NCBI GenBank assembly: GCA_014804785.1
Contig: JAAUZD010000051.1
Location: 1-47,023 of the forward strand
Direction: 5' to 3'
From: Lachnospiraceae bacterium
GTDB lineage: Bacteria; Bacillota; Clostridia; Lachnospirales; Lachnospiraceae
DNA: 47,023 nucleotides
Shown here piece by piece: positions 23,837 to 31,882 of this stretch. The notes under the pieces are model-generated. The model was given only the letters and a program-made list of their open reading frames with translations, was not told where the DNA came from and made no database searches. Position numbers and translations under genes: made by a program. Positions within the stretch are counted from its first letter, which is position 1, and each line of letters opens with the position of its first letter.

Positions 23837-24173
23837 GGCAAATGGAAGCAGTGTGGTGTGCGGATTTTGGGGCTGGGAGTGCGGCGCTGGGGACCGACGG
23901 TGCAAAAAACTCCCCAGAACCTTATGGGAAGTGGTTAGAAGGATTTGACAGCCCTTTGGGTACACAGCAATCGGCGGACAGGACGTCCGACGAAGGCGTA
24001 ATTTGACCCATGGATGGGTCAATACGCCGTTTGCGTCCGGCGCCAGTCCCCAAACAAGGGCTGTCTAATCCTTCTTACCACTGTACATAGGTTCTGGGGA
24101 GTTTTTTGCACCGTCAGCCCCCAGCGCCGCACTCCCAGCCCAAAATCCGCACATCACACTGCTTCCATTTGCC
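23837..24173 (+). repeat. Giant hairpin element, copy 3
   Basis: Arms of 85 and 84 bases (23837-23921, 24090-24173) pair with one single-base gap and a few mismatches. The inner stem is GACAGCCCTT with AAGGGCTGTC. The core hairpin has TTGACCC/GGGTCAA where copies 1 and 2 have TTGGTCC/GGACCAA, a double compensatory change. Orientation is as in copy 1. It ends about 27 bases before the att core, just beyond the broken spoVD reading frame. Confidence 0.82.
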
Positions 24174-24199
24174 CTCTCCCCTCTCCGTTCCATAAACAT

Positions 24200-24209
24200 C
24201 GGGTTACAG
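24200..24209. other. Candidate att core, spoVD 5' side
   Basis: CGGGTTACAG is identical to 18463-18472 and falls on the SpoVD codons for S-C-N-P. Past this point the frame loses all SpoVD similarity and runs into hairpin copy 3. Confidence 0.75.
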
Positions 24210-25294
24210 CTGTTCATGGTTGCCTGCACAAAATTCTCTGCCCCATGCCCCGCTATTTTATGACATCGTATTTTTCTATCCTCCACCATAATATACCCCG
24301 GACAGCTGAACTGATCTTCCGTGGTGACCACACCTCCCTCCAGTCCGGCTGCCGCTGTGACAATTTTGAACGTGGATCCCGGCTCATAGGTATCACTGAT
24401 ACATCCGTTTCTCCACATTCCGTTTAATAGCTCCTGCTTTTTTTCTTCTGTGAGCCCTGCAGTGTCTATCTCCTCCGTCAAGGTATAAGGCTCATTCAGA
24501 TTAAATTCCGGCACATCTACCATTGCCATAATTTCTCCGTTTTGCGGATTCATGACAATAATCGATACCCTATCCGCCTGTTTGGTCTCCATAACCTGTT
24601 TTGCAAGCTGGGTGGCATAGCTTTGGATGTTCATATCCAGACTGGTATACAGATCATTGCCTGCAATGGGTTCAACCCTTTCCTCCCCTGCCGCATCAAG
24701 CTCAACCCCTTTGGCGTCTGTAACTGTGAGAATCATGCCGTCTTCACCCTTTAAATACTCTTCGTATTTGACTTCCAGACCGATAATACCCTGATTATCC
24801 CCTCCTGTGAAGCCCAGAACCTTTGATGCCAGAGAGTCATAGGGATAATAACGCTTGTAATCTTCATCTACCTTGACTCCTTCCAGATTATAGGCGCGGA
24901 TGGCATCTCCAATTTCTTTATCCACATTGCTCTTAATCTTTTCAATCGATGAATACTTTTCAACCCGCTTTCGCACATATTCCTCTGAAAGGTCCAATTC
25001 CCTGCAAAGGACTTCTACAATTTGATCGGGATCTTTAATCTGATTGTGTATGACAGAAATCGTGCAGACGGTCTTATTGTCAGCTATAACGGTTCCGTTT
25101 ACGTCCAGTATCCTTCCCCTGGCCGCTTTGATACTTCTTTCTCTTTCGTGAAGTTCCTTTGCCTTTTCCATATAATAATCTGACTGAAACACCATCAGAT
25201 ATACCAGTCTTCCTGCAAGGACCCCAAAAATCATAATACATGCAAAAAATATTGTAACAATCTTTTTTCTGTTATAGGTTTTGTTTTTAATCAT
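24200..25294 (-). pseudogene. spoVD: SpoVD N-terminal portion (interrupted gene, 5' part)
   Basis: The first 365 residues of a class B penicillin-binding protein: an N-terminal membrane anchor (residues about 10-33), the dimerisation domain (RGRILDVNGTVIADN, YYPYDSLASKVLGFTGGDNQG), and the start of the transpeptidase domain with the active-site STFK at about residue 307 (TYEPGSTFKIVTAAAG) and the SxN motif as S-C-N at 362. After N-P the frame enters the element and adds 44 unrelated residues to 24065. The missing 211 residues are at 17827-18472. SpoVD makes spore cortex peptidoglycan and is needed only in sporulating cells, so interruption is tolerable in vegetative growth. Confidence 0.92.
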
Positions 25295-25297
25295 AAA

Positions 25298-25347
25298 AAC
25301 CTCATAGAAAAGGTATTATTACAATCTATTACCTATTCTATGAGGTT
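25298..25347 (-). promoter_or_regulatory. Hairpin over the spoVD ribosome site
   Basis: Arms at 25298-25315 and 25330-25347 pair almost completely (one mismatch). On the minus strand the 3' arm contains the GAGG ribosome site of spoVD and is followed by TTTTT running into the ATG at 25294. It may act as a terminator after ftsI, or mask spoVD translation, keeping the vegetative and sporulation genes apart. Confidence 0.65.
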
Positions 25348-25365
25348 ATTCTTTTAAGATGCTCT

Positions 25366-27591
25366 TTATTCTTCCGCTGCCTGTGAAGGGGAAGGCTCTG
25401 CGCTGTCCTCTGCCCCGCCGGCGCTTTCTCCTAAATCGTAACTTCCGCCAAAGACATAGCCGGTTTCCGGATCCACATAAGCTCCGGTATTAGGGTCTAC
25501 TGCGTAGCCGGTAGCCGGATCAATCGGGAAGTTTTTCCACACTGCTTCTTTGGGAGCCTCTTCTTCCCCAGTGCCCTCAGGATTTTCTCCGCCGGATTCC
25601 CCTTCCGGCGAATCGCCTTCTTCTCCTTCCGTTTCTTCCATAACAGGGGGAGTCATGATTTCAATCTGCAATTCTTCAAGTTCTTCAATTTCCTTCTCTG
25701 AGAGTTCTTCTGTCATAAAGATTCCCTTATAAGGGAGCACTTCTGTGAGAATGCTTTTTACGATTCTGGTGGCAAATTTCGCATCATCCATAATGCTTCC
25801 CGGAACATTAGGTCTGTCTACCACCACATAGATAGCAATCTGTGGATCATCTATCGGTGCATATCCCATGAAAGAAACTACATATTCATTATTTCCGCGG
25901 GGCAGGGTTTCGGCAGTTCCCGTTTTTCCGCCGATTAGATATCCGGCAGGTCTTGCAGTCTTTCCTGTTCCGTTTTCTCCTAATACCACCAGATTACACA
26001 TTTCACGCACCTTAGCCGAAGTGCTCTCGGAAATCGTCTGCTTTAAGATTCTCGGTTCTATATTCTGTACCGTGGCCCCCGATGGGCTTACAATTTTACT
26101 GACCAGATGGGGTTCATAATAGTATCCGCCGTTTATCAGCGAACAAAATCCGCTTATCATCTGAATCATAGTGGCGTTGTATCCCTGTCCAAAGCTATTC
26201 GTCGCAAGGTCCGTCAGCCCCATGTTGTCTTTGTTATAAACCACCTTTACCGTCTTCGCCTCACCTGCCAGATCAATGTTGGTCTTAAGTCCGATATTGA
26301 AAGTATGTTGGAAATCAATAAATGTACCCACACCTGTCGCCATGGCAATATACATCATGTTGACATTGCAGGACCGCTCCACCCCCTCTGCAACCGACAA
26401 ATATCCATCGCCATACCTATTATGACAGCTGATATCGTGATCACCCACATGCAGCTTTCCTTCACAATTATATTTTTCATCTCCAGTGATGCTTCCACTT
26501 TCTATTCCCGCTGCTACGGTAAAAGGCTTTGAAACAGACCCGGGCTCATAAGTATCGCTGATGCAGAAATTTTTCCACAGTGCATTCAAATGCCTGTAGA
26601 ACACTTCATTATCTTCCTCTATTGTCTTCAAATTTTCTGCATTAATATATTCCCCGGTTCTCTTTCCCTGTTCATCTATAATAGGCATTCCAATAAGTAC
26701 ATCCGTGTTTCTGGTATCGTTCAGATCATAGGACGGATAACTTGCCATCGCCAGAATCTTGCCGGTGTTTACTTCCATAATGATACAGCCTGTATTCAAA
26801 GCGCCGTAGCCTTCATGCGCATTGTCTCTATACTGCTCATCAAATTTTTTCAAGTATTTTTCCACAATACTTTGTATATTAATATCAATCGTTGATACAA
26901 TGCTGTTGCCATCCTCAGCTGGAATCGTAGTTCTCTGCAGATTGGAATCATCATTGAGATATCCATACTCCCTGCCGGGTATTCCCGACAAAATATCATT
27001 ATAATACTCTTCCAGCCCATAGGATCCCACATTATCGCCGGTAGTAAACCCTATCACATCACAGGCAAGAGTATTTCCCGGATAAGTTCTCTTATACTCC
27101 TCTTCAAACCAGATTCCTTTGATTAAAGAATCCTCCGCATTCTGCATTTCCAGAAAACCTTCAATCTGCTCATATTCCAGACGTCTCGCAAGCACACGAT
27201 AGCGGGAAGTATCCTTATTCGCCGCTATGTAAGTTCGTACATCAGAAATATCAATCCCAAGCTGGCTTCGCAATGCCTCAAGAGTAGGTTCCAGATATTC
27301 TTCCTTCTCGGATACTGCCACTGCATCCAGTATCACATTATAAACCTTTTCGCTTGTCGCCAGAATGCTTCCATTGGAATCATAAATTGTGCCTCTCTTA
27401 GCAGGAAGCGTTGTGCTATCGTATCTTTGTTGTGAAAGAACCTGTTTTTTGTAACGCTCGCCGTTATCTCTTGTAATGGCAAACAACCGGTAGGACAATC
27501 CCACAAAAGCCAGCAGTACCAATAAAAAAAGTACCACCAGCTTCTTTTGCATCTTAATTGTGAATTTACTGTATTTCCTTTTGCTATCCAA
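25366..27591 (-). CDS. ftsI: Class B penicillin-binding protein FtsI/PBP2B-like
   Basis: The 741-residue division transpeptidase has one N-terminal membrane span (LVVLFLLVLLAFVGLSYRLF), a pedestal domain (LPAKRGTIYDSNGSILATS), and a transpeptidase domain with SxxK as SVSK (YEPGSVSKPFT), SxN as SCN (VERSCNVNMMY) and KTG in GGKTGTAETLPRG. The last 100 residues are Glu/Gly/Pro-rich with short D-P-x-T-G-Y/A repeats (DPATGYAVDPNTGAYVDP), an extension of unknown role that makes it longer than most FtsI. It cross-links septal peptidoglycan with FtsW. It directly follows ftsL. Confidence 0.92.
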   Translation of the reverse strand: MDSKRKYSKFTIKMQKKLVVLFLLVLLAFVGLSYRLFAITRDNGERYKKQVLSQQRYDSTTLPAKRGTIYDSNGSILATSEKVYNVILDAVAVSEKEEYLEPTLEALRSQLGIDISDVRTYIAANKDTSRYRVLARRLEYEQIEGFLEMQNAEDSLIKGIWFEEEYKRTYPGNTLACDVIGFTTGDNVGSYGLEEYYNDILSGIPGREYGYLNDDSNLQRTTIPAEDGNSIVSTIDINIQSIVEKYLKKFDEQYRDNAHEGYGALNTGCIIMEVNTGKILAMASYPSYDLNDTRNTDVLIGMPIIDEQGKRTGEYINAENLKTIEEDNEVFYRHLNALWKNFCISDTYEPGSVSKPFTVAAGIESGSITGDEKYNCEGKLHVGDHDISCHNRYGDGYLSVAEGVERSCNVNMMYIAMATGVGTFIDFQHTFNIGLKTNIDLAGEAKTVKVVYNKDNMGLTDLATNSFGQGYNATMIQMISGFCSLINGGYYYEPHLVSKIVSPSGATVQNIEPRILKQTISESTSAKVREMCNLVVLGENGTGKTARPAGYLIGGKTGTAETLPRGNNEYVVSFMGYAPIDDPQIAIYVVVDRPNVPGSIMDDAKFATRIVKSILTEVLPYKGIFMTEELSEKEIEELEELQIEIMTPPVMEETEGEEGDSPEGESGGENPEGTGEEEAPKEAVWKNFPIDPATGYAVDPNTGAYVDPETGYVFGGSYDLGESAGGAEDSAEPSPSQAAEE

Positions 27592-27603
27592 AATTACACC
27601 GCC

Positions 27604-28080
27604 CTAATCTGGAATATCTCCAGTCTGTCTTACGTAATCGCTTCCTTCACCATTGAAGATGATAATCTGCCCTTCTTTCGCATAACTCATACCAAGCTCT
27701 TGAATGGCAACCCGCTTCACCTCTTCCAGATCAATATTACTCGTGATTCTACTATAATTTTCATCATTATCACGCTTTAACTCATTGAGCTGGCTTTCCA
27801 ACGCCGCAATATGCTTGATGCTGTTGGTAATATCTGACTGCAAGGTTAAATACCATGTAAGAATGAAACCTGCTGCCACCATAGCTACTGCCATAGAAAG
27901 CACGGAACCAATATTCATATGCCGTGCACGCTCCCGGTTCTTACGGGTTCTGGTACTTACCTTCCTTAATGGTTCGTTCGTCCGCTCAGGCACTGCCTGC
28001 AGCCTTCTGGCAGTATTTCCCTGCACATAAACTCCATTCCTATATGCAGCTTTTCTCCTCTCTCTCTCGTCTACTGCCAT
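27604..28080 (-). CDS. ftsL: Cell division protein FtsL
   Basis: The 158-residue bitopic protein has a long basic cytoplasmic N-terminus, one membrane span at about residues 58-78 (SMAVAMVAAGFILTWYLTLQ) and an extracellular coiled coil (ITNSIKHIAALESQLNELKRD) followed by the ELGMSYAKEGQIIIF segment typical of FtsL/DivIC. It forms the FtsQ-FtsL-FtsB complex that activates FtsW/FtsI. Its position between rsmH and ftsI is diagnostic. Confidence 0.88.
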   Translation of the reverse strand: MAVDERERRKAAYRNGVYVQGNTARRLQAVPERTNEPLRKVSTRTRKNRERARHMNIGSVLSMAVAMVAAGFILTWYLTLQSDITNSIKHIAALESQLNELKRDNDENYSRITSNIDLEEVKRVAIQELGMSYAKEGQIIIFNGEGSDYVRQTGDIPD

Positions 28081-28101
28081 TCCTTTTAATCTCCTTACTT
28101 T

Positions 28102-29037
28102 TTATGCCTTTTCAAATATTCTTAGTTTTGCACTTTTCGACCTGGGATTTTCTTCCCGCTCTTCTTCACCCGGCAAAATCGGTTTTCCTGTTATGACCTT
28201 CCCCTGACTTACTTTTCCACACACACATACTGGAAATGAAGATGGGCATGTGCAGGGATTTGCCGCTTGTTTAAAAGCTGTCTTCACGATTCGGTCTTCC
28301 AACGAATGAAAAGTGATGATACACAGCCTTCCTCCCGGATTTAACAAATCAATCAATTCATCCAGGGATTCCTTAAGTACTTCCAGTTCCTTGTTACATT
28401 CAATTCTTATTGCCTGAAAAGTGCGTTTAGATGGATGTCCCCCTTCTGCACGCATCTTTGCTGGAATAGACGCCCTTATGATTTCATTCAGCTCACCAGT
28501 CGTTTCTATAGGTTTCTTTTCTCTTGAAAGCACAATATGTTTTGCTATATTTTTTGCAAATTTCTCCTCACCGTAGTCCTTGATGACACGGAACAATTCC
28601 ATCTCGCCATAGTGATTGATGATATCCTTGGCTGTAAGAGACTGGCTCATATCCATCCTCATATCAAGAGGTGTATCAAACCGATAGGAAAATCCTCTCT
28701 CCTGGGTGTCCAGCTGGTAGGAGGATACGCCCAGATCCAGCATCATTCCATCTATGCCGGTAATACCAAGCGATGCAAGGACTGCTTTGGTATTTCGATA
28801 ATTACTCCTTATTATGGAAATCTTGTCCCCAAATTCCGAAAGCCGTTTACCCGCAGCCTCAATCGCCGCTTCATCCTGATCGATTCCAATCAGCCTTCCG
28901 CCCTTTCCAAGTCTTGCGGCAATCTCCCAAGAATGCCCCCCGCCGCCCAGCGTTCCGTCCACATAGATTCCTTCGGGTTTTATATTCAATCCTTCGATCG
29001 TTTCCTCAAGCAATACGGATGTGTGCTTAAAAGCCAT
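28102..29037 (-). CDS. rsmH: 16S rRNA (cytosine(1402)-N(4))-methyltransferase RsmH
   Basis: RsmH methylates C1402 in the ribosomal decoding centre using SAM. The 311-residue product begins [17 protein letters not shown] at 29037, behind AAAGGAG; the open frame to 29067 overlaps mraZ. Motifs are the SAM-binding [11 protein letters not shown], the [19 protein letters not shown] block, [17 protein letters not shown] and the C-terminal [13 protein letters not shown] with [15 protein letters not shown]. It is the second gene of the dcw operon. Confidence 0.96.
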   Translation of the reverse strand: MAFKHTSVLLEETIEGLNIKPEGIYVDGTLGGGGHSWEIAARLGKGGRLIGIDQDEAAIEAAGKRLSEFGDKISIIRSNYRNTKAVLASLGITGIDGMMLDLGVSSYQLDTQERGFSYRFDTPLDMRMDMSQSLTAKDIINHYGEMELFRVIKDYGEEKFAKNIAKHIVLSREKKPIETTGELNEIIRASIPAKMRAEGGHPSKRTFQAIRIECNKELEVLKESLDELIDLLNPGGRLCIITFHSLEDRIVKTAFKQAANPCTCPSSFPVCVCGKVSQGKVITGKPILPGEEEREENPRSKSAKLRIFEKA

Positions 29038-29050
29038 TGCTGCTCCTTTG

Positions 29051-29488
29051 TCAAATGCCAATTCCAAGTTCTATCATATGCTTGGAGATTTCCTCCATAT
29101 CCTGATAGGTCACAGTTCCTTTCCATCTGTCTTTACTCCAGATTTCAACTCTGCTTCCCACGCCGACAAGCACTGTATCTTTGGTAATTCCGGCAAATTC
29201 ACGGAGCACTGCCGGCAACAGGATTCTTCCCTGCTTGTCCACTTCCACACTAGCTGCACCGGCAAGAAAGAACCGGGTAAATTGTCTTGCCTCTTTATCT
29301 ATCATTGGTAATCCACGTAATTTTTCTTCAAAAGCCTGCCATTCGGGCTGGTCGAACACAAACAGACAGCCATCCATTCCCTTTGTCACCACAAATTCAT
29401 CGCCCAATACTTCGCGGAACTTGGAAGGAATGATCAGTCTGCCCTTAGCATCTATTGTATGGTTGTATTCTCCCATAAACATATGCAT
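29051..29488 (-). CDS. mraZ: Transcriptional regulator MraZ
   Basis: MraZ is the AbrB-like DNA-binding protein that opens most dcw clusters and represses its own operon. The 145-residue protein has two copies of the MraZ fold: [22 protein letters not shown] and [21 protein letters not shown], each with the D-x-K/Q-G-R signature. The start may be at 29488 or two codons in. A helically phased array of its likely operators lies 90-150 bases upstream. Confidence 0.95.
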   Translation of the reverse strand: MHMFMGEYNHTIDAKGRLIIPSKFREVLGDEFVVTKGMDGCLFVFDQPEWQAFEEKLRGLPMIDKEARQFTRFFLAGAASVEVDKQGRILLPAVLREFAGITKDTVLVGVGSRVEIWSKDRWKGTVTYQDMEEISKHMIELGIGI

Positions 29489-29579
29489 TCACCCGTTCCA
29501 GGCATCCGCCATGATTTTCCTGCGGATAGCTGCTCCTGCCTTTGTCTCTTAAAATGGTCTGCCACGGAAAGAACGGGAT

Positions 29580-29634
29580 CACTTTACCACTTTCACCCAC
29601 TTTTAGAACACTATCTACCACTTTCCACCACTTT
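29580..29634 (-). promoter_or_regulatory. MraZ operator array
   Basis: On the minus strand AAAGTG occurs five times (29629-29634, 29619-29624, 29598-29603, 29588-29593, 29580-29585) with a weaker ATAGTG at 29609-29614. The spacing is 10-11 bases for all but the last copy. MraZ binds AAAGTG/TGGG-type repeats at this period. The array directly follows the promoter -10, so binding would block transcription of the dcw operon. Confidence 0.8.
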
Positions 29635-29641
29635 AAGATAC

Positions 29642-29670
29642 ATTCTACCTCAATTTAGTAATGAAAGCAA
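29642..29670 (-). promoter_or_regulatory. Promoter of the dcw operon (PmraZ)
   Basis: On the minus strand -35 TTGCTT (29665-29670) and -10 TAGAAT (29642-29647) are 17 bases apart, immediately upstream of the MraZ repeats. Sigma-A type, each hexamer with one or two mismatches. Confidence 0.7.
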
Positions 29671-29671
29671 G

Positions 29672-29706
29672 AAAAAAAATACGCGCTGCAATCCCCTGCA
29701 GCGCGC
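29672..29706 (-). terminator. Terminator of the ychF-lgt transcript
   Basis: The GC-rich stem (GCGCTGCA with TGCAGCGC around a six-base loop, 29682-29705) is followed on the minus strand by TATTTTTTTTC. It ends the lgt transcript just before the dcw promoter. Confidence 0.75.
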
Positions 29707-29741
29707 ATAAATACTGGATTTTTCGTTTTTTTTAGCAGTCA

Positions 29742-29789
29742 TCCCCACATCTAGTGCGTAAAAGAAAAGCACAACACTAAATGTGGGGA
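29742..29789. repeat. Inverted repeat with 15-base arms downstream of lgt
   Basis: TCCCCACATCTAGTG and CACTAAATGTGGGGA pair with one mismatch around an 18-base loop. Neither side has a clear U-tract. It lies between lgt and its terminator; it may protect the transcript end or be a remnant of a small repeat. The function is unknown. Confidence 0.5.
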
Positions 29790-29824
29790 TATACCATCTT
29801 AAAAAAATTTTAAATTTTTTAATT

Positions 29825-30682
29825 TTATTTTTCTTTTTTCATCCGAATCCGTACAACAACATCACAGATAACCGATCCTACAAACAATATAATAGCAAGC
29901 ATCTGAGAAACAGGAAGGGATGTTCCCGGAATCAGGAGCTGATCGGTTCTGATTCCCTCAATCCATGCCCTTCCAAGACCATATCCGCCCAGATAGAGCA
30001 AGGCAATTTCTCCTTCAAATTTCTTATGCTTCCAATAAATCAACAAAATAACCAATATAAACAGGTTCCAGAGGCTTTCATAAAGGAAGGTGGGATGTAC
30101 CTGAATATAATTCACGCCCTCCATAATGTGTGCCGCAATAGACTCGGAAATATCGCTGCTTCTGACCGCCGCAATTGGAAGCCGCATCGCCAGAAGATTA
30201 TCTGTATATTCTCCAAATACTTCTCTATTGGTAAAGTTGCCCCATCTTCCGATTGCCTGTCCTAAAATCAGTCCCACCACACCCGTATCTGCCATCCGCA
30301 ACGCATTCTGCTTTTTGATTTTTGCATAGACAAATAAGGTGGTAAAAGCGGCAATCACCCCGCCGTAGATAGCAAGTCCTCCCTGCCTGATATTGAAAAT
30401 CGAAAGCAGATTATTCTTATATTGATCCCAGGCAAACACCACATAATAAATTCTTGCCCCAATAATGGAAAAAAAAACCGCATAAATTGAAAAATCCCAA
30501 TACAGATCCGGATCCTGCCCTGTTTTTCCGGCAACCTTTGCGGCTATCAGTATTCCAAGCAGAACACCAATCCCGATAATCACGCCATAAAGGGCGATTT
30601 CAAAGCCAAATACCGAAAAACTCTTAGGTACATTTCTCAGATAGATTCCCAGATTAGGAAAATCAATATCCATTATATCCAT
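29825..30682 (-). CDS. lgt: Prolipoprotein diacylglyceryl transferase (Lgt)
   Basis: Lgt attaches diacylglycerol to the lipobox cysteine of prolipoproteins at the membrane. The protein has about seven membrane segments and the family signature GQAIGRWGNFTNREVFG, with the HPTFLYESLWNL and GGLAIYGGVIAA motifs. The ATG at 30682 with AGGTGAT upstream is preferred over the frame start at 30691. It follows ychF by 14 bases, so the two form an operon. The ABC binding lipoprotein in this window would be a substrate. Confidence 0.95.
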   Translation of the reverse strand: MDIMDIDFPNLGIYLRNVPKSFSVFGFEIALYGVIIGIGVLLGILIAAKVAGKTGQDPDLYWDFSIYAVFFSIIGARIYYVVFAWDQYKNNLLSIFNIRQGGLAIYGGVIAAFTTLFVYAKIKKQNALRMADTGVVGLILGQAIGRWGNFTNREVFGEYTDNLLAMRLPIAAVRSSDISESIAAHIMEGVNYIQVHPTFLYESLWNLFILVILLIYWKHKKFEGEIALLYLGGYGLGRAWIEGIRTDQLLIPGTSLPVSQMLAIILFVGSVICDVVVRIRMKKEK

Positions 30683-30696
30683 TTCTATCACCTATG

Positions 30697-31794
30697 TCAT
30701 ACATTAAAACGGAACAAAATCACATCTCCGTCTTTCACAACATAATCCTTTCCTTCCATACCCACAAGTCCTTTTTCTCTGGCTGCCGCCAAAGAGCCTT
30801 GCTCCAGCAGATCCTTATAGTTTACTACCTCTGCCTTGATAAAACCCCTTTCAAAATCGGTATGTATTTTTCCCGCAGCCTGGGGCGCCTTAGTGCCAAG
30901 CTTGATGGTCCAAGCTCTGGTCTCATCCTCTCCGGCAGTTAAGAAGCTATGCAGTCCAAGCAGACGATAACTTGCCTTGATCAGCTTTTCAAGCCCTGAC
31001 TCCTCAAGACCTAAATCTTCCAGGAACATTTCCTTTTCTTCCTCGTCAAGTTCGGAAATCTCCTGCTCAATCTGGGCACAGATAACAAATACCTCACTGC
31101 CATTTTCAGAAGCAAACTCCCGAACAGCTTTTACTCCCTCATTTTGTGCCCCGTCATTAGACAAATCGTCCTCTCCTACATTGGCTGCAAAAATAACCGG
31201 CTTATACGTTAATAGGTTATAGGAATTTAATAAAAGAAGTTCGTCTTCATCCTCTGTCACATAGCTCCTTGCAAGTTTTCCCTCTTCCAAATGAGCTTTC
31301 AGTGATTCCAAAAGTGCTGCTTCCTTGGCAAGAGACTTGTCCATCCTTGCCGCCTTACCCGTTTTGGCAATTCTTCTCTCAAGAATCTCAATATCTGAAA
31401 AAATCAACTCCAGATTAATGGTTTCAATATCACGCAGAGGATCTATGGTTCCATCCACATGCACCACATTGGTGTCCTCAAAGCAGCGCACCACATGTAC
31501 CACCGCATCCACTTCTCTGATATTACTCAAAAACTGGTTGCCAAGTCCTTCTCCTTTGGACGCTCCTTTCACCAACCCTGCAATATCCACAAACTCAATT
31601 ACAGCCGGTGTTACCTTTTTGGAGTGATACATATCTCCAAGAAGCTTTAATCTCTCATCTGGAACAGCCACCACCCCTACATTGGGATCGATGGTACAAA
31701 AAGGATAATTGGCAGATTCCGCGCCAGCCTTTGTCAACGAATTAAACAATGTACTCTTTCCGACATTCGGCAGTCCTACGATTCCTAGTTTCAT
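30697..31794 (-). CDS. ychF: Redox-regulated ATPase/GTPase YchF (OLA1 family)
   Basis: The 365-residue Obg-related P-loop protein has G1 [12 protein letters not shown], the G3 motif [17 protein letters not shown], the NVGEDD (N-x-x-E) position that replaces NKxD and favours ATP, and a C-terminal TGS domain ([38 protein letters not shown]). It binds ribosomes. AAGGAGG lies before the start. The integrase gene next to it ends 88 bases upstream of this start. Confidence 0.96.
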   Translation of the reverse strand: MKLGIVGLPNVGKSTLFNSLTKAGAESANYPFCTIDPNVGVVAVPDERLKLLGDMYHSKKVTPAVIEFVDIAGLVKGASKGEGLGNQFLSNIREVDAVVHVVRCFEDTNVVHVDGTIDPLRDIETINLELIFSDIEILERRIAKTGKAARMDKSLAKEAALLESLKAHLEEGKLARSYVTEDEDELLLLNSYNLLTYKPVIFAANVGEDDLSNDGAQNEGVKAVREFASENGSEVFVICAQIEQEISELDEEEKEMFLEDLGLEESGLEKLIKASYRLLGLHSFLTAGEDETRAWTIKLGTKAPQAAGKIHTDFERGFIKAEVVNYKDLLEQGSLAAAREKGLVGMEGKDYVVKDGDVILFRFNV

Positions 31795-31858
31795 TTCTAT
31801 TTATATCCTCCTTAAAAACCTTGATTTTACTGGGTTTTCGCCTTTCAAGGCTTTGGTT

Positions 31859-31882
31859 ACGTACCAATTTACGTACCAATTT
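31859..31882. repeat. Tandem 12-bp repeat at the integrase 3' end
   Basis: ACGTACCAATTT occurs twice head to tail, directly after the integrase stop. Short repeats of this kind at the int-proximal end of Tn916-like elements are candidate integrase arm-binding sites. No second copy was seen elsewhere in the window, so the other end of the element is not placed. Confidence 0.55.

Larger units (their letters stand above)
18463..24209. mobile_element. Serine-recombinase element interrupting spoVD (skin-like)
   Basis: The two halves of one SpoVD gene flank this DNA. Both junctions carry CGGGTTACAG (18463-18472 and 24200-24209) within a wider similar stretch (minus strand AACA-G/C-CTGTAACCCG). The distance between equivalent bases is 5,737 bp. 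It contains, in order, a large serine recombinase and small ORF (minus strand), a three-gene ABC transporter (plus strand) and two giant hairpins. Recombination at the repeat restores the SpoVD frame exactly, giving (M)NSCNPVFITVGLRLG. Known precedents are skin in sigK and other sporulation-intervening elements excised by SpoIVCA-type recombinases. Confidence 0.88.

Noticed and set aside
23374-24173. Hairpins as a CRISPR array or IS with transposase
   Set aside because: There are no regularly spaced short repeats with spacers, and no transposase ORF inside any copy.
24065-24199. The 44 residues after the junction as a genuine SpoVD C-terminus
   Set aside because: They are encoded by hairpin copy 3, lack the KTG box, and the true continuation is found at 17827-18462.
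24014-24427. 137-residue plus-strand ORF
   Set aside because: Spans hairpin copy 3 and the reverse of spoVD; no recognisable protein.
31800-31860. Second att copy of the int/xis island within the window
   Set aside because: I searched by eye for the ACGTACCAATTT repeat and adjoining bases near 40.1-40.3 kb and 46.1-46.8 kb and found none.
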